The translations under genes were made by a program, and so were the position numbers. The notes beneath the pieces are model-generated. The model saw nothing but the letters and a program-made list of their open reading frames with translations. It did no database searches and was not told where the DNA came from. 8,772 bases of DNA, taken from UBA4615 sp044360485 (GTDB lineage: Bacteria > Pseudomonadota > Gammaproteobacteria > Burkholderiales > Burkholderiaceae_E). Positions within the stretch are counted from its first letter, which is position 1. The number at the start of each line of letters is the position of its first letter. Shown piece by piece: positions 1-5,858 of this stretch. The stretch lies in the NCBI GenBank assembly GCA_044360485.1, contig JBIKKG010000132.1, positions 1 to 8,772 on the forward strand. Reading direction: 5' to 3'.

Positions 1-1537
1 GCGCGCCCCGCCCGACGGCCTTGGGGTCGAAGAGCAGCAAATCCGCAGCCATGCCCTCACGGATACTCCCGCGATCCCGGATACCGAAAAACTCGGCCTG
101 GGCACTGGTGAGCCTGCGCACCGCCTCGGCCATCGGCATGACGGACTGATCGCGCACCCAGTGCCCCAGCAGGTGCAGCCCGAAACCGGAGTCATCCAGG
201 AAAGACAGATGCGCGCCTGCATCGGACAGCGAAATCAGACTGTCAGAGTGATTGAGCAGCTTGGCGACGGCCTGCTCGTCATGGTTGAAGGCTGTCAGCG
301 AAAACAGGGTGCCGAGCTGCTCCGAGAGCGCCAGATCGAACAGGCAATCCAGCGGGTCGACGCCCTGCTCACGGGCAATGCTGGCAATGGTGCGATCGAT
401 CAGACCGGCGCGGGAGCGGTCCACGGGTTGCAGCACATGAATCAGATCCCAGTTGCCAGCAAAGAGCCTACGCGCCGGGGTCTTCAGCTCATCACGGATG
501 GCCTGACGCAGGGCAGGGTCACGCATCTGGGTCATGAGCGCCTCGCCCTTGAGGCCGAACACCGGCTTCCAGGCATTCAGAGGCTCGAGCGGATACGGCG
601 ACTCAAAACTGAAATCGAACACCAGCGGGGTGGCCGCCACAGCGCCTCGCATGTGTCGACCGCGGGTGTTGGCATCGTGAATGGCAGACAGATCATCGAA
701 AACGCCCTGGGGCGTCAGCGCCGAGTGCAGCAACGCTGCCACCAGCACCGGGCGCCCTGATTCCGCCGCGAAGGTCTCGAGCATGGGGACCGGCGTGGAC
801 GGCCCCTTGGTCATCATGAAGACACCCTGATTACGCGCACGCAAGGGTTGGGCCAGCGCCAGAAATTCCGACCAGTCGGCTAACCGCGAAGGCATTGGGC
901 GACCATCGAAGGCATTGTGCGAGGTCGTGGTCGTCGAGGCCAGCCCGATGGCGCCTGCTGCGAGCGCCTCATCGACCAGTGCCTGCATCCGGGCGACTTC
1001 TTCGGGTGTGGCCGCACGGTCCGAGCCTTGTGTGCCCATCACATACGTGCGCAATGTGGAGTGGCCTACGAACGCCGCCAGATTCATGGCGCAGCCACCG
1101 GCCTCGATCTGGTCCAGATACTGCGGAAAGCTCTCAAAATTCCAGCGGATCCCGGCCTGCAAGCTGGCAAGCGACATGCCTTCGACCTGGGTGAGATTTT
1201 TTGTCACCAGGTCGCGCGAGGCGGCATCCGGATGGCAGGGCGCAATCGTGAAGCCGCAGTTTCCGATGATCGCCGTCGTGACACCCATGCCGACCGACTG
1301 GTCCAGGTACGGGTCCCAAGTGATTTGCGCGTCGTAGTGGGTGTGATTGTCGATGATGCCCGGCATCAGCGTCAGGCCTTGCGCATCGACGTGCTCGCGC
1401 GCCTCGGTCACTGCAATGGGCGAGCCAGCCTGGCGCACCGCGGCGATGCGCCCGTCACGCACAGCCACCTGACCGTCGAAGGGTTCACCGCCCCGTCCGT
1501 CGTGGATGCGCGCATGAGAGATCAGCAGGTCAAACAT
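1..1537 (-). CDS. N-acyl-D-amino-acid deacylase-like amidohydrolase (COG3653 type), C-terminus cut by the window edge
   Basis: I translated this frame by hand on the minus strand. It is open for 512 codons from ATG at 1537-1535 and runs off the left edge. The protein begins MFDLLISHARIHDGRG, the usual N-terminal beta strands of an amidohydrolase. It has the metal-binding HxH at residues 65-67 (DNHTHYDAQ), the GNCGFTIAP motif with C94 at the position of the D-aminoacylase metal-bridging Cys, and a late LSDAGAH motif with D439, the usual catalytic Asp. C-terminal to that is the SIREGMAADLLLFDP signature that closes the metal-dependent hydrolase composite domain, so only a small part is missing. 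Family members hydrolyse N-acyl-D-amino acids or related cyclic amides in the cytoplasm. The His of the THxR motif and the SHHK motif of true D-aminoacylases are not visible (residues 237-275 read GVFMMTKG and VLVAALLHS), so the substrate is uncertain. No clear ribosome binding site is seen. It follows the SDR gene on the same strand after about 120 bp. Confidence 0.9.
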   Translation of the reverse strand, partial: MFDLLISHARIHDGRGGEPFDGQVAVRDGRIAAVRQAGSPIAVTEAREHVDAQGLTLMPGIIDNHTHYDAQITWDPYLDQSVGMGVTTAIIGNCGFTIAPCHPDAASRDLVTKNLTQVEGMSLASLQAGIRWNFESFPQYLDQIEAGGCAMNLAAFVGHSTLRTYVMGTQGSDRAATPEEVARMQALVDEALAAGAIGLASTTTTSHNAFDGRPMPSRLADWSEFLALAQPLRARNQGVFMMTKGPSTPVPMLETFAAESGRPVLVAALLHSALTPQGVFDDLSAIHDANTRGRHMRGAVAATPLVFDFSFESPYPLEPLNAWKPVFGLKGEALMTQMRDPALRQAIRDELKTPARRLFAGNWDLIHVLQPVDRSRAGLIDRTIASIAREQGVDPLDCLFDLALSEQLGTLFSLTAFNHDEQAVAKLLNHSDSLISLSDAGAHLSFLDDSGFGLHLLGHWVRDQSVMPMAEAVRRLTSAQAEFFGIRDRGSIREGMAADLLLFDPKAVGRGA

Positions 1538-1586
1538 GAGGGGAAAGCCCAGTGAGATGAATGCGCCACTCAGCGCGCGGTTTCAG

Positions 1587-1625
1587 GCCAAGCTCGAGAG
1601 GCTGAGCGCTCATCGGGAGCTTGGC
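1587..1625. repeat. Nested inverted repeat between SDR and amidohydrolase genes
   Basis: Two perfect 9-base arms, GCCAAGCTC (1587-1595) and GAGCTTGGC (1617-1625), enclose a 21-base loop. The loop itself contains a perfect 10-base palindrome, TGAGCGCTCA (1603-1612). Neither strand shows a T tract after the stem, so it is not a standard intrinsic terminator. It lies 50-88 bases upstream of the amidohydrolase start. It could be an operator, or an RNA hairpin that separates or protects the two messages. Confidence 0.5.
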
Positions 1626-1657
1626 GGCCTATGCCGAGTATACGGGCGGGGCGTCAA

Positions 1658-2464
1658 TCAGTCTCCCCCACGCAGGCTTGCGCCGCCATCAACCGGTAAC
1701 GCGACGCCGGTCACAAATTGCGCCTCGTCGCTGGCCAGGAACAGGCAAGCATGGGCCGTGTCCCAGCCGGTACCCATCTTGCGACGCAAAGGCACCTTGG
1801 CGTCACGTGCCGCCGCGATCTCGGTACGAGGCCGATTCCACTCGCGCGCCCGTGTATCCACCGCCATCGGGGTATCCATCAGACCGGGCAGGACCACGTT
1901 GGCCCGCACACCGAATTCGGCATTCTGTCGGGCCACCTGCTCGGTGAACGCCACCATGCCGGCCTTGCTGGTCTTGTAGGCCACATTCGGATAGGTGCTC
2001 GACCAGGCCGCCACCGATGAGATCGCCACGATGGCGCCCGAGCGTTGGGCACGCATGATCGGCAGCACATGCTTGACCACCATGACATAGCCACGCAGGT
2101 TAATGGCCATCACGTTGTCGAAGGCTTCCTCGGAGATCTCGAGCATGTTGCGATCGCCACCGGACAGGCTCACCCCGACGTTGTAATGCAGCACGTCGAT
2201 TCGACCGAAACAGGCCACAGCCCGGGCGATCGCAGCAGCCATCGCAGCCTCGCTGCGCGCATCGGCCTCGAAGGCCTCACAGACGCCGCCCTGCGCCGAC
2301 ACGGCATCGGCCGTGGCCTGCGCTGCCGACAGATCCCGGTCAACCGACAACACTCGCGCACCCTCTCTTGCGTACAGCAAGGCAGCAGCGCGTCCGTTGC
2401 CCACGCCTTCTCCGGGGCTTTGCCCGGCGCCAATCAGCACGACCACCTTGTCCTGCATGCGCAT
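1658..2464 (-). CDS. Classical SDR-family NAD(P)-dependent oxidoreductase
   Basis: This 268-residue protein has the normal length and layout of a classical short-chain dehydrogenase/reductase, which interconverts alcohols and ketones using NAD(H) or NADP(H) on a Rossmann fold. The catalytic tetrad is complete: N122 (AINLRGY), S150 (ISSVAAW), Y163 and K167 (AYKTSKAG). The structural NAG motif appears as NVG at 95-97. D42 at the end of beta-2 (SVDRD) favours NAD(H) over NADP(H). The Gly-rich loop is unusual: IGAGQSPGEGVGNGRA (11-26) is longer than the standard TGxxxGxG. The C-terminus carries FVTGVALPVDGG, typical of the family. The start is ATG at 2464-2462, with a GGGGG stretch about 6 bases upstream; a second Met two codons in is an alternative. 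Substrate cannot be read from sequence. The downstream amidohydrolase on the same strand suggests a shared catabolic role, which is inference. Confidence 0.92.
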   Translation of the reverse strand: MRMQDKVVVLIGAGQSPGEGVGNGRAAALLYAREGARVLSVDRDLSAAQATADAVSAQGGVCEAFEADARSEAAMAAAIARAVACFGRIDVLHYNVGVSLSGGDRNMLEISEEAFDNVMAINLRGYVMVVKHVLPIMRAQRSGAIVAISSVAAWSSTYPNVAYKTSKAGMVAFTEQVARQNAEFGVRANVVLPGLMDTPMAVDTRAREWNRPRTEIAAARDAKVPLRRKMGTGWDTAHACLFLASDEAQFVTGVALPVDGGASLRGGD

Positions 2465-2600
2465 GAAGTACCCCCGCCCGCTTACCGTGTCTGTCCGGGC
2501 AGTCTAACGCGGACCGCCAGGTGGGGCGCCACCGCAACGGTTGTGCGCATCCACCCGGTGGCTCACTTGATGGTGGCGCATGTGAAGCAGCCAAGCCCGG

Positions 2601-2625
2601 GCATGACCTGTGGTCCAGGACATGC
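2601..2625. promoter_or_regulatory. Candidate operator: imperfect dyad upstream of the BNR/selenoprotein promoter
   Basis: The arms GCATGACCTG (2601-2610) and CAGGACATGC (2616-2625) are inverted copies with 9 of 10 bases matching, around the spacer TGGTC. A shorter, overlapping dyad GACC-TGT-GGTC (2605-2615) sits inside. The element ends nine bases before the putative -35 box at 2635, in the gap between divergent genes. That is a common place for an activator or repressor site. No regulator gene is visible in the window, so the binding protein is unknown. Confidence 0.4.
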
Positions 2626-2634
2626 TGCGCTGCG

Positions 2635-2663
2635 TTGACCGGGCCGGTGGCCGCGCCTACCAT
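2635..2663 (+). promoter_or_regulatory. Putative sigma70-type promoter for the BNR-selenoprotein operon
   Basis: TTGACC (2635-2640, 5 of 6 matches to the -35 consensus) is followed, after exactly 17 bases, by TACCAT (2658-2663, 4 of 6 matches to the -10 consensus). Transcription would start near 2670, giving an untranslated leader of about 44 bases before ATG 2714. The assignment rests on consensus and position only. The spacer is GC-rich and contains GGCC-GGT-GGCC. Confidence 0.5.
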
Positions 2664-2713
2664 CGACGCGTCGGCCTGCGCCATCAGATCGCCCGCCTGT
2701 GGCGACCCAGCCC

Positions 2714-3682
2714 ATGAAACCACCACCCACTTTGTGCGTTGGCACGGCCGGCACCTCGGTCTGGTTCAGTCGCGATCTGGGCGATACCTGGGAGCGGCCA
2801 TACTCCGAATCGGGCCTGTATCTCGAAGCCCGCGTCTGGGCGCTCTCCAGCCACCCGGACCGTCCGGGCGAGCTGCTGGCGGGCACCGACTCTGGTGTCT
2901 ATCGCTGGTCGGAAGCCTCGCGCACCTGGACGCATCTGCCCGGTCCACTGGATACCTTGTGCACTTGGGCGCTGGCGCAAGACCCCCGAAACGCCGATGT
3001 GATCATCGCAGGCACGCACCCAGCGGCCCTCTTCTATTCGGAAGATGGCGGTCGCTCATGGCACGCAGCGCAGGCCACACTCGCGCAGACCTGCGTGTTT
3101 GTGGGTCGCCCGCGGGTCACTCAGGTGCTCTTTGATCCGACCAACCCCGACACGCTCTGGGCAGGCGTTGAAATCGATGCCGTGCATCGCAGCAACGACC
3201 GAGGGCGTACCTGGACACGACTGGACCACGGTCTGCTCTCTGGCGACATCCACGGACTCGCCGTCGTGCAGCACGGCAACGCGACCGTCTTCGCCACCAC
3301 CAACAAAGGCCTGCACCGCAGCGACGATGGCGGACACCATTGGACCTTCCAACCCCTGGAATCCCCGTGGCAGTACACCCGTTGCATCACGGCACGGGCC
3401 GATGGCGACGGCATGCTGTTTCTGGCCAATGGCAATGGCCCGCCCGGATCCACTGGCCGCCTGTTACGCTCGGTCGACTATGGGGCAAGCTGGCAGGATG
3501 TCGGCCTGCCAGGTCCTCTGAACAGCACGCCCTGGTGCGTCGCCTCGCATGTCTCAAACCCTCAGGTCGTGTTTTCCGTTACCAATCTGGGCCAGTTGTT
3601 CCGAAGCCTCGACGGAGGCCTGACCTGGGCAAAATTACCGCGCGAATTCGGCGAAGTCCGCTCCATGCGGCTGCTCGCCTGA
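2714..3682 (+). CDS. Cytoplasmic seven-bladed Asp-box (BNR/VPS10-like) beta-propeller protein
   Basis: The 322-residue product is built almost entirely of Asp-box repeats of the form S-x-D-x-G-x-(T/S)-W. Clear copies lie at residues 19-26 (SRDLGDTW), 109-116 (SEDGGRSW), 160-167 (SNDRGRTW), 203-210 (SDDGGHHW), 253-260 (SVDYGASW) and 298-305 (SLDGGLTW). A degenerate copy at 65-72 (WSEASRTW) fills the one large gap. The seven copies are spaced 43-51 residues apart, which implies a seven-bladed propeller. There is no signal peptide or membrane segment, so it is probably cytoplasmic. Automated annotation might call it exo-alpha-sialidase or a photosystem stability factor, but neither activity is supported; it is more likely a scaffold or binding protein. 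ATG 2714 was chosen; GTG 2699 is in frame and would add five residues, and neither has a clear ribosome binding site. The selenoprotein gene starts 31 bases after the stop, suggesting co-transcription. Confidence 0.88.
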   Translation: MKPPPTLCVGTAGTSVWFSRDLGDTWERPYSESGLYLEARVWALSSHPDRPGELLAGTDSGVYRWSEASRTWTHLPGPLDTLCTWALAQDPRNADVIIAGTHPAALFYSEDGGRSWHAAQATLAQTCVFVGRPRVTQVLFDPTNPDTLWAGVEIDAVHRSNDRGRTWTRLDHGLLSGDIHGLAVVQHGNATVFATTNKGLHRSDDGGHHWTFQPLESPWQYTRCITARADGDGMLFLANGNGPPGSTGRLLRSVDYGASWQDVGLPGPLNSTPWCVASHVSNPQVVFSVTNLGQLFRSLDGGLTWAKLPREFGEVRSMRLLA

Positions 3683-3713
3683 CCTTTCCACCCTCCATGG
3701 AGTCGATCCACCC

Positions 3714-4820
3714 ATGATCACGCTGTTGCATGAACAACGCGAAACCCATCTGCCCTCCGGGCGAGCGCAGGGCGAATCCCTCTGGCTCGATGCGGCCGAA
3801 CTGGAAGCCGTGACCGGCTGGGCCTGGAAGCCCGAAGGCCTGTGCCAGGGGCCAATCTGTGTGCCGCTGCCTCGCACCGGGGCGAAAGACTGGATCCGCG
3901 ACGATCGCATCGATGCGGCGGCTGTCTGGACCCACATGGGGCACCCGGTGGTGCATGACGAGAGCGGCTCGACCTGGGTGCTGGGCACGGGCGCCGGTCA
4001 ACGCAGCCAGACGCTGACCAGCCTGCAGGCACCCGACTTCGAGCTCCCCGACCTTGCGGGCCGCATGCATCGCCTCTCGGACTATCGCGGACGCAACGTC
4101 TTTCTGGCGACCTGGGCCTCCTGGTGAGGGTGTCGAGCCGACCTGTCCGTGTGGCAGGCACTGTTCGAGTCACTCGCCGATCAGCCCTTCGTCGTGATCG
4201 CCGTGGCGCTGGATCAGCCCGAGACTGCTCGTGCCTGGATCGAAGCCGCATCCCCGACCTATCCCTGTCTGATCGATCGTGACCACCATATCGCCGATCT
4301 GTTCAACCTGGTGAATGTGCCGCAGGCGGTCTGGATCGACGAGTCAGGCCGCATCGTTCGCCCCCCGGAAACAGCCGGATCAGGCAACGGCTTGCGATTC
4401 ATGGATCGAGCCACCGGTGCCATGCCCGAGGCTGTGCTGGCCGAACGCAAGCGCATCAAGTCGGTCTACATGGACGCGGTCCGGGATTGGGCCCGACATG
4501 GGGCACGCAGCCCGCATGTGCTGGATGCCCATACCGCGGCAAGTCGCCTGCCACAGGGTTCTGCGCAGATTGCACTGGCCCATGCGCATTTCAGGCTGGG
4601 TCAGCACCTGCAACGTCAGGGCCAGGAGCAGGCAGCGCGCCGGGCGTTCGATGAGGCAGTGCGCCTGCATCCTGATTCCTGGAGCATCTGGCGCCAGGCG
4701 GCCCCCAAGGATGCGCGCGGCTTGGCGGCAGGCCCCGACTTCTGGGCCCGCGTGGACGCGCTGGGCGAGCGGGAGTACTACGCTCCGATCGACATGGCCG
4801 GCATTCGCCCGCCCGCCTGA
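3714..4820 (+). CDS. Selenocysteine-containing TlpA/ResA-like redoxin (WAxxUGC motif) with C-terminal TPR-like region; UGA read through at codon 138
   Basis: Two same-frame segments, 3714-4127 and 4128-4820, are split only by UGA at 4125-4127. Read as selenocysteine, they form one 368-residue protein. Residues 1-100 are an N-terminal module containing GLCQGPICVPL (C44, C49). A thioredoxin fold begins near APDFELPDLAG (106-115), runs through LSDYRGRNVFLATWASW to U138-G-C140-R, and continues with VIAVALD, a cis-Pro loop (NVPQAVWID, P203) and SGRIVRP. Residues about 284-325 (AHAHFRLGQHLQ... RAFDEAVRLHPDSW) resemble one TPR hairpin. U138 occupies the position of the nucleophilic Cys in the WASWCxxC motif of TlpA/ResA thiol oxidoreductases, but only one residue separates it from C140. 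The expected role is redox catalysis on a thiol, disulfide or peroxide; the substrate is unknown. No signal peptide is seen, so a cytoplasmic site is likely. I recall a protein-family name 'ResA-like WAxxUGC motif-containing protein' that fits, but could not verify it. GGAG at 3699-3702 is a distant ribosome binding site. Confidence 0.87.
4125..4127 (+). other. In-frame UGA decoded as selenocysteine (Sec138)
   Basis: The codon lies inside the thioredoxin active-site motif, at TWASW-(UGA)-GCRADL, exactly where the catalytic Cys is found in homologues. The reading frame on both sides is conserved thioredoxin-fold sequence with no other stop. A SECIS-like hairpin begins 14 bases downstream. The selA, selB, selC and selD machinery must be elsewhere in the genome; none is in this window. 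Confidence 0.88.
4142..4158 (+). promoter_or_regulatory. Bacterial SECIS element (SelB-binding hairpin)
   Basis: CCUG (4142-4145) pairs with CAGG (4155-4158). U4146 is bulged, CC (4147-4148) pairs with GG (4153-4154), and the apical loop is GUGU (4149-4152). Twenty-one bases separate the UGA from the loop. The established features of bacterial SECIS elements are a short upper stem, a bulged U two or so pairs below the loop in E. coli fdhF, a G at the start of the loop followed by U, and a loop roughly 16-37 bases from the UGA. All are met here. The element is translated as part of the coding sequence (residues DLSVWQA). Confidence 0.8.
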
Positions 4821-4830
4821 ACGGTACCGT

Positions 4831-4869
4831 CGCCTTGCTCGCATGGGACGCCGTGCGAGCAACGCGGCG
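4831..4869 (+). terminator. Hairpin after the selenoprotein gene, probable terminator or mRNA-stabilising stem
   Basis: TTGCTCGCA (4835-4843) and TGCGAGCAA (4854-4862) form a perfect 9-pair stem with a 10-base loop. CGCC (4831-4834) can extend it with GGCG (4866-4869) across a three-base bulge. It begins ten bases after the selenoprotein stop and precedes the TATAAT of the next operon, as expected for a transcription boundary. Only a short TTT (4878-4880) follows, so termination may depend on Rho or be incomplete. Confidence 0.5.
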
Positions 4870-4904
4870 GGAGCCCGTTTCTGAGGTCGACCCCGCCCGC
4901 GGAC

Positions 4905-4910
4905 TATAAT
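4905..4910 (+). promoter_or_regulatory. Perfect TATAAT -10 box for the J-domain operon
   Basis: TATAAT matches the sigma70 -10 consensus at all six positions and stands out in GC-rich surroundings. Transcription would begin near 4917, about 37 bases before the first gene's TTG start. No convincing -35 box or extended -10 TGn is seen at 16-19 bases spacing (the best placed hexamer is TGAGGT at 4882-4887), so an activator may be needed. Confidence 0.5.
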
Positions 4911-4953
4911 CCGACGTCCGAGGTGCTCCGCTTCGCTTCATATCCGACCCGCT

Positions 4954-5241
4954 TTGGACCTCCCCACCGCCGATCCCTACGACACGCTCGGTGTGCCCTC
5001 CGGCGCCTCCACCGAGGACATCAAGCGCGCCTTTCGCCGAAAAGCGTCGTTCTATCACCCTGACCGCAATGCGGCCCCGGATGCCGCGCAGCGTTTTCGC
5101 GAGGCGCAGGCTGCCTATGAACTGCTAAGCGACGACACCCGTCGCCGGGCCCACGACGAAAAGCGTCAAAAACACCTGCTCGACGACCCGGTCGCAGTGG
5201 CGCGCCGTATGTTCGAGTCCTACCTCGAGGACATCGAATGA
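4954..5241 (+). CDS. Minimal J-domain cochaperone (class C DnaJ-like)
   Basis: The 95-residue protein is little more than a J domain, the module that stimulates ATP hydrolysis by DnaK/Hsp70. It has DPYDTLGVPSGAS (helix I region), IKRAFRRKASFYHPDRN with the essential HPD at residues 35-37, and FREAQAAYELLSDDTRRRAHD (helices III and IV). A short tail, VARRMFESYLEDIE, follows. The Gly/Phe, zinc-finger and substrate-binding domains of true DnaJ are absent, so substrates must be supplied by partners. The start is TTG at 4954: an in-frame TAA at 4906 blocks extension, no ATG or GTG lies between, and starting later would remove helix I. No ribosome binding site is evident. The stop overlaps the next gene's start by four bases (ATGA, 5238-5241), implying translational coupling with the unknown genes that follow. 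Confidence 0.85.
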   Translation: MDLPTADPYDTLGVPSGASTEDIKRAFRRKASFYHPDRNAAPDAAQRFREAQAAYELLSDDTRRRAHDEKRQKHLLDDPVAVARRMFESYLEDIE

Positions 5242-5858
5242 GCCTGTCAGCCTATTTTCACGACTTGTGCGAGCGCTATCAGGCCGAAATCGACGACCTG
5301 CGCGATGACTCCGAAGGGCGCAACGTGCTGCAGGCCCGACTGCGCGACAAGCGCAAAGCCTTCAGCGCCCTTCTGCCCATGATCAGCTACAGCCCCGAGA
5401 TGGTCGCCAGCGCCTTTCACGGCGCCTTTGAATTTCCAGCACCGCGGCGTGCCGCCCTGCACGATCTGCTGCAACGCGAACCCGGCGAGTTCCTGCCCTG
5501 GGGTGAATTGGCGCAGCACATCGGCATTGCCGGCTGGGCCCAGACGATGATCGATCAGGTACTCGCTGAAGAAGGCGGCGAAGACTTTCTTTCGAGCACG
5601 GTCGGGATGGAATTTGTGCTGAGCGGTGCAGGCGGACGCGGTGCCATGCGACGCGCGTCGGCCGATCTGCATGATGCAGGCGATGAGACGGAATCCGAGG
5701 ACACCGGCACGGAGGCCTGGGCTGAGGACGATGGCACCCGACGTACGGGCACCGTCCTGGGCGATGACGACGAAGGCAGCGACGAGGCAGGCGACAGGGA
5801 TACCAGTGGCGAAGACTTCCTCGAAGACCAGGGCTTCGATCGCAGGCAACCCGAATGA
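5238..5858 (+). CDS. Unknown protein with strongly acidic C-terminal tail, J-domain operon gene 2
   Basis: I do not recognise this 206-residue protein. Residues 1 to about 140 look globular and mainly helical (SAYFHDLCERYQAEIDDLRDD; QARLRDKRKAFSALLPMISY; HDLLQREPGEFLPWGELAQH). Roughly the last 65 residues are low-complexity and very rich in Asp, Glu, Gly and Thr, and are probably disordered. No signal peptide or membrane segment is seen. ATG 5238 overlaps the J-domain gene's stop, with GAGGA at 5227-5231 six bases before it as a good ribosome binding site. Its own stop overlaps the next ATG (ATGA, 5855-5858). The tight coupling suggests it works with the J-domain protein, perhaps as the substrate or adaptor part that protein lacks, which is inference. 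Confidence 0.85.
   Translation: MSLSAYFHDLCERYQAEIDDLRDDSEGRNVLQARLRDKRKAFSALLPMISYSPEMVASAFHGAFEFPAPRRAALHDLLQREPGEFLPWGELAQHIGIAGWAQTMIDQVLAEEGGEDFLSSTVGMEFVLSGAGGRGAMRRASADLHDAGDETESEDTGTEAWAEDDGTRRTGTVLGDDDEGSDEAGDRDTSGEDFLEDQGFDRRQPE

Noticed and set aside
161..760. Plus-strand frames over the left third (also 915-1337, 917-1555)
   Set aside because: They are antisense to the amidohydrolase, whose HxH, GNCG and SDAGAH motifs fix the coding strand.
2520..2563. Several GGTGG/CCACC inverted repeats in the divergent intergenic region
   Set aside because: The arms are only about five bases and GC-rich, so such matches are common by chance here; none is placed relative to a promoter.
2714..3682. 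Sialidase identity for the BNR protein
   Set aside because: Asp boxes alone do not indicate sialidase. The catalytic Arg triad context, the FRIP motif and a signal peptide are not seen.
3697..3717. Six-codon reading frame overlapping the selenoprotein start (ATG 3697, TGA overlapping ATG 3714)
   Set aside because: It could be a coupling leader peptide, but it is short, has no ribosome binding site, and is easily expected by chance.
4125..4127. UGA as an ordinary stop, nonsense mutation or sequencing error splitting the redoxin
   Set aside because: The frame continues cleanly with conserved thioredoxin-fold sequence, the UGA replaces precisely the catalytic Cys, and a SECIS-like hairpin follows at the right distance. 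A random nonsense mutation would not meet all three.
4149..4820. Independent gene starting at GTG 4149
   Set aside because: The GTG is inside the SECIS loop and in the middle of the thioredoxin alpha-1 helix. There is no ribosome binding site, and the product would lack the active site.
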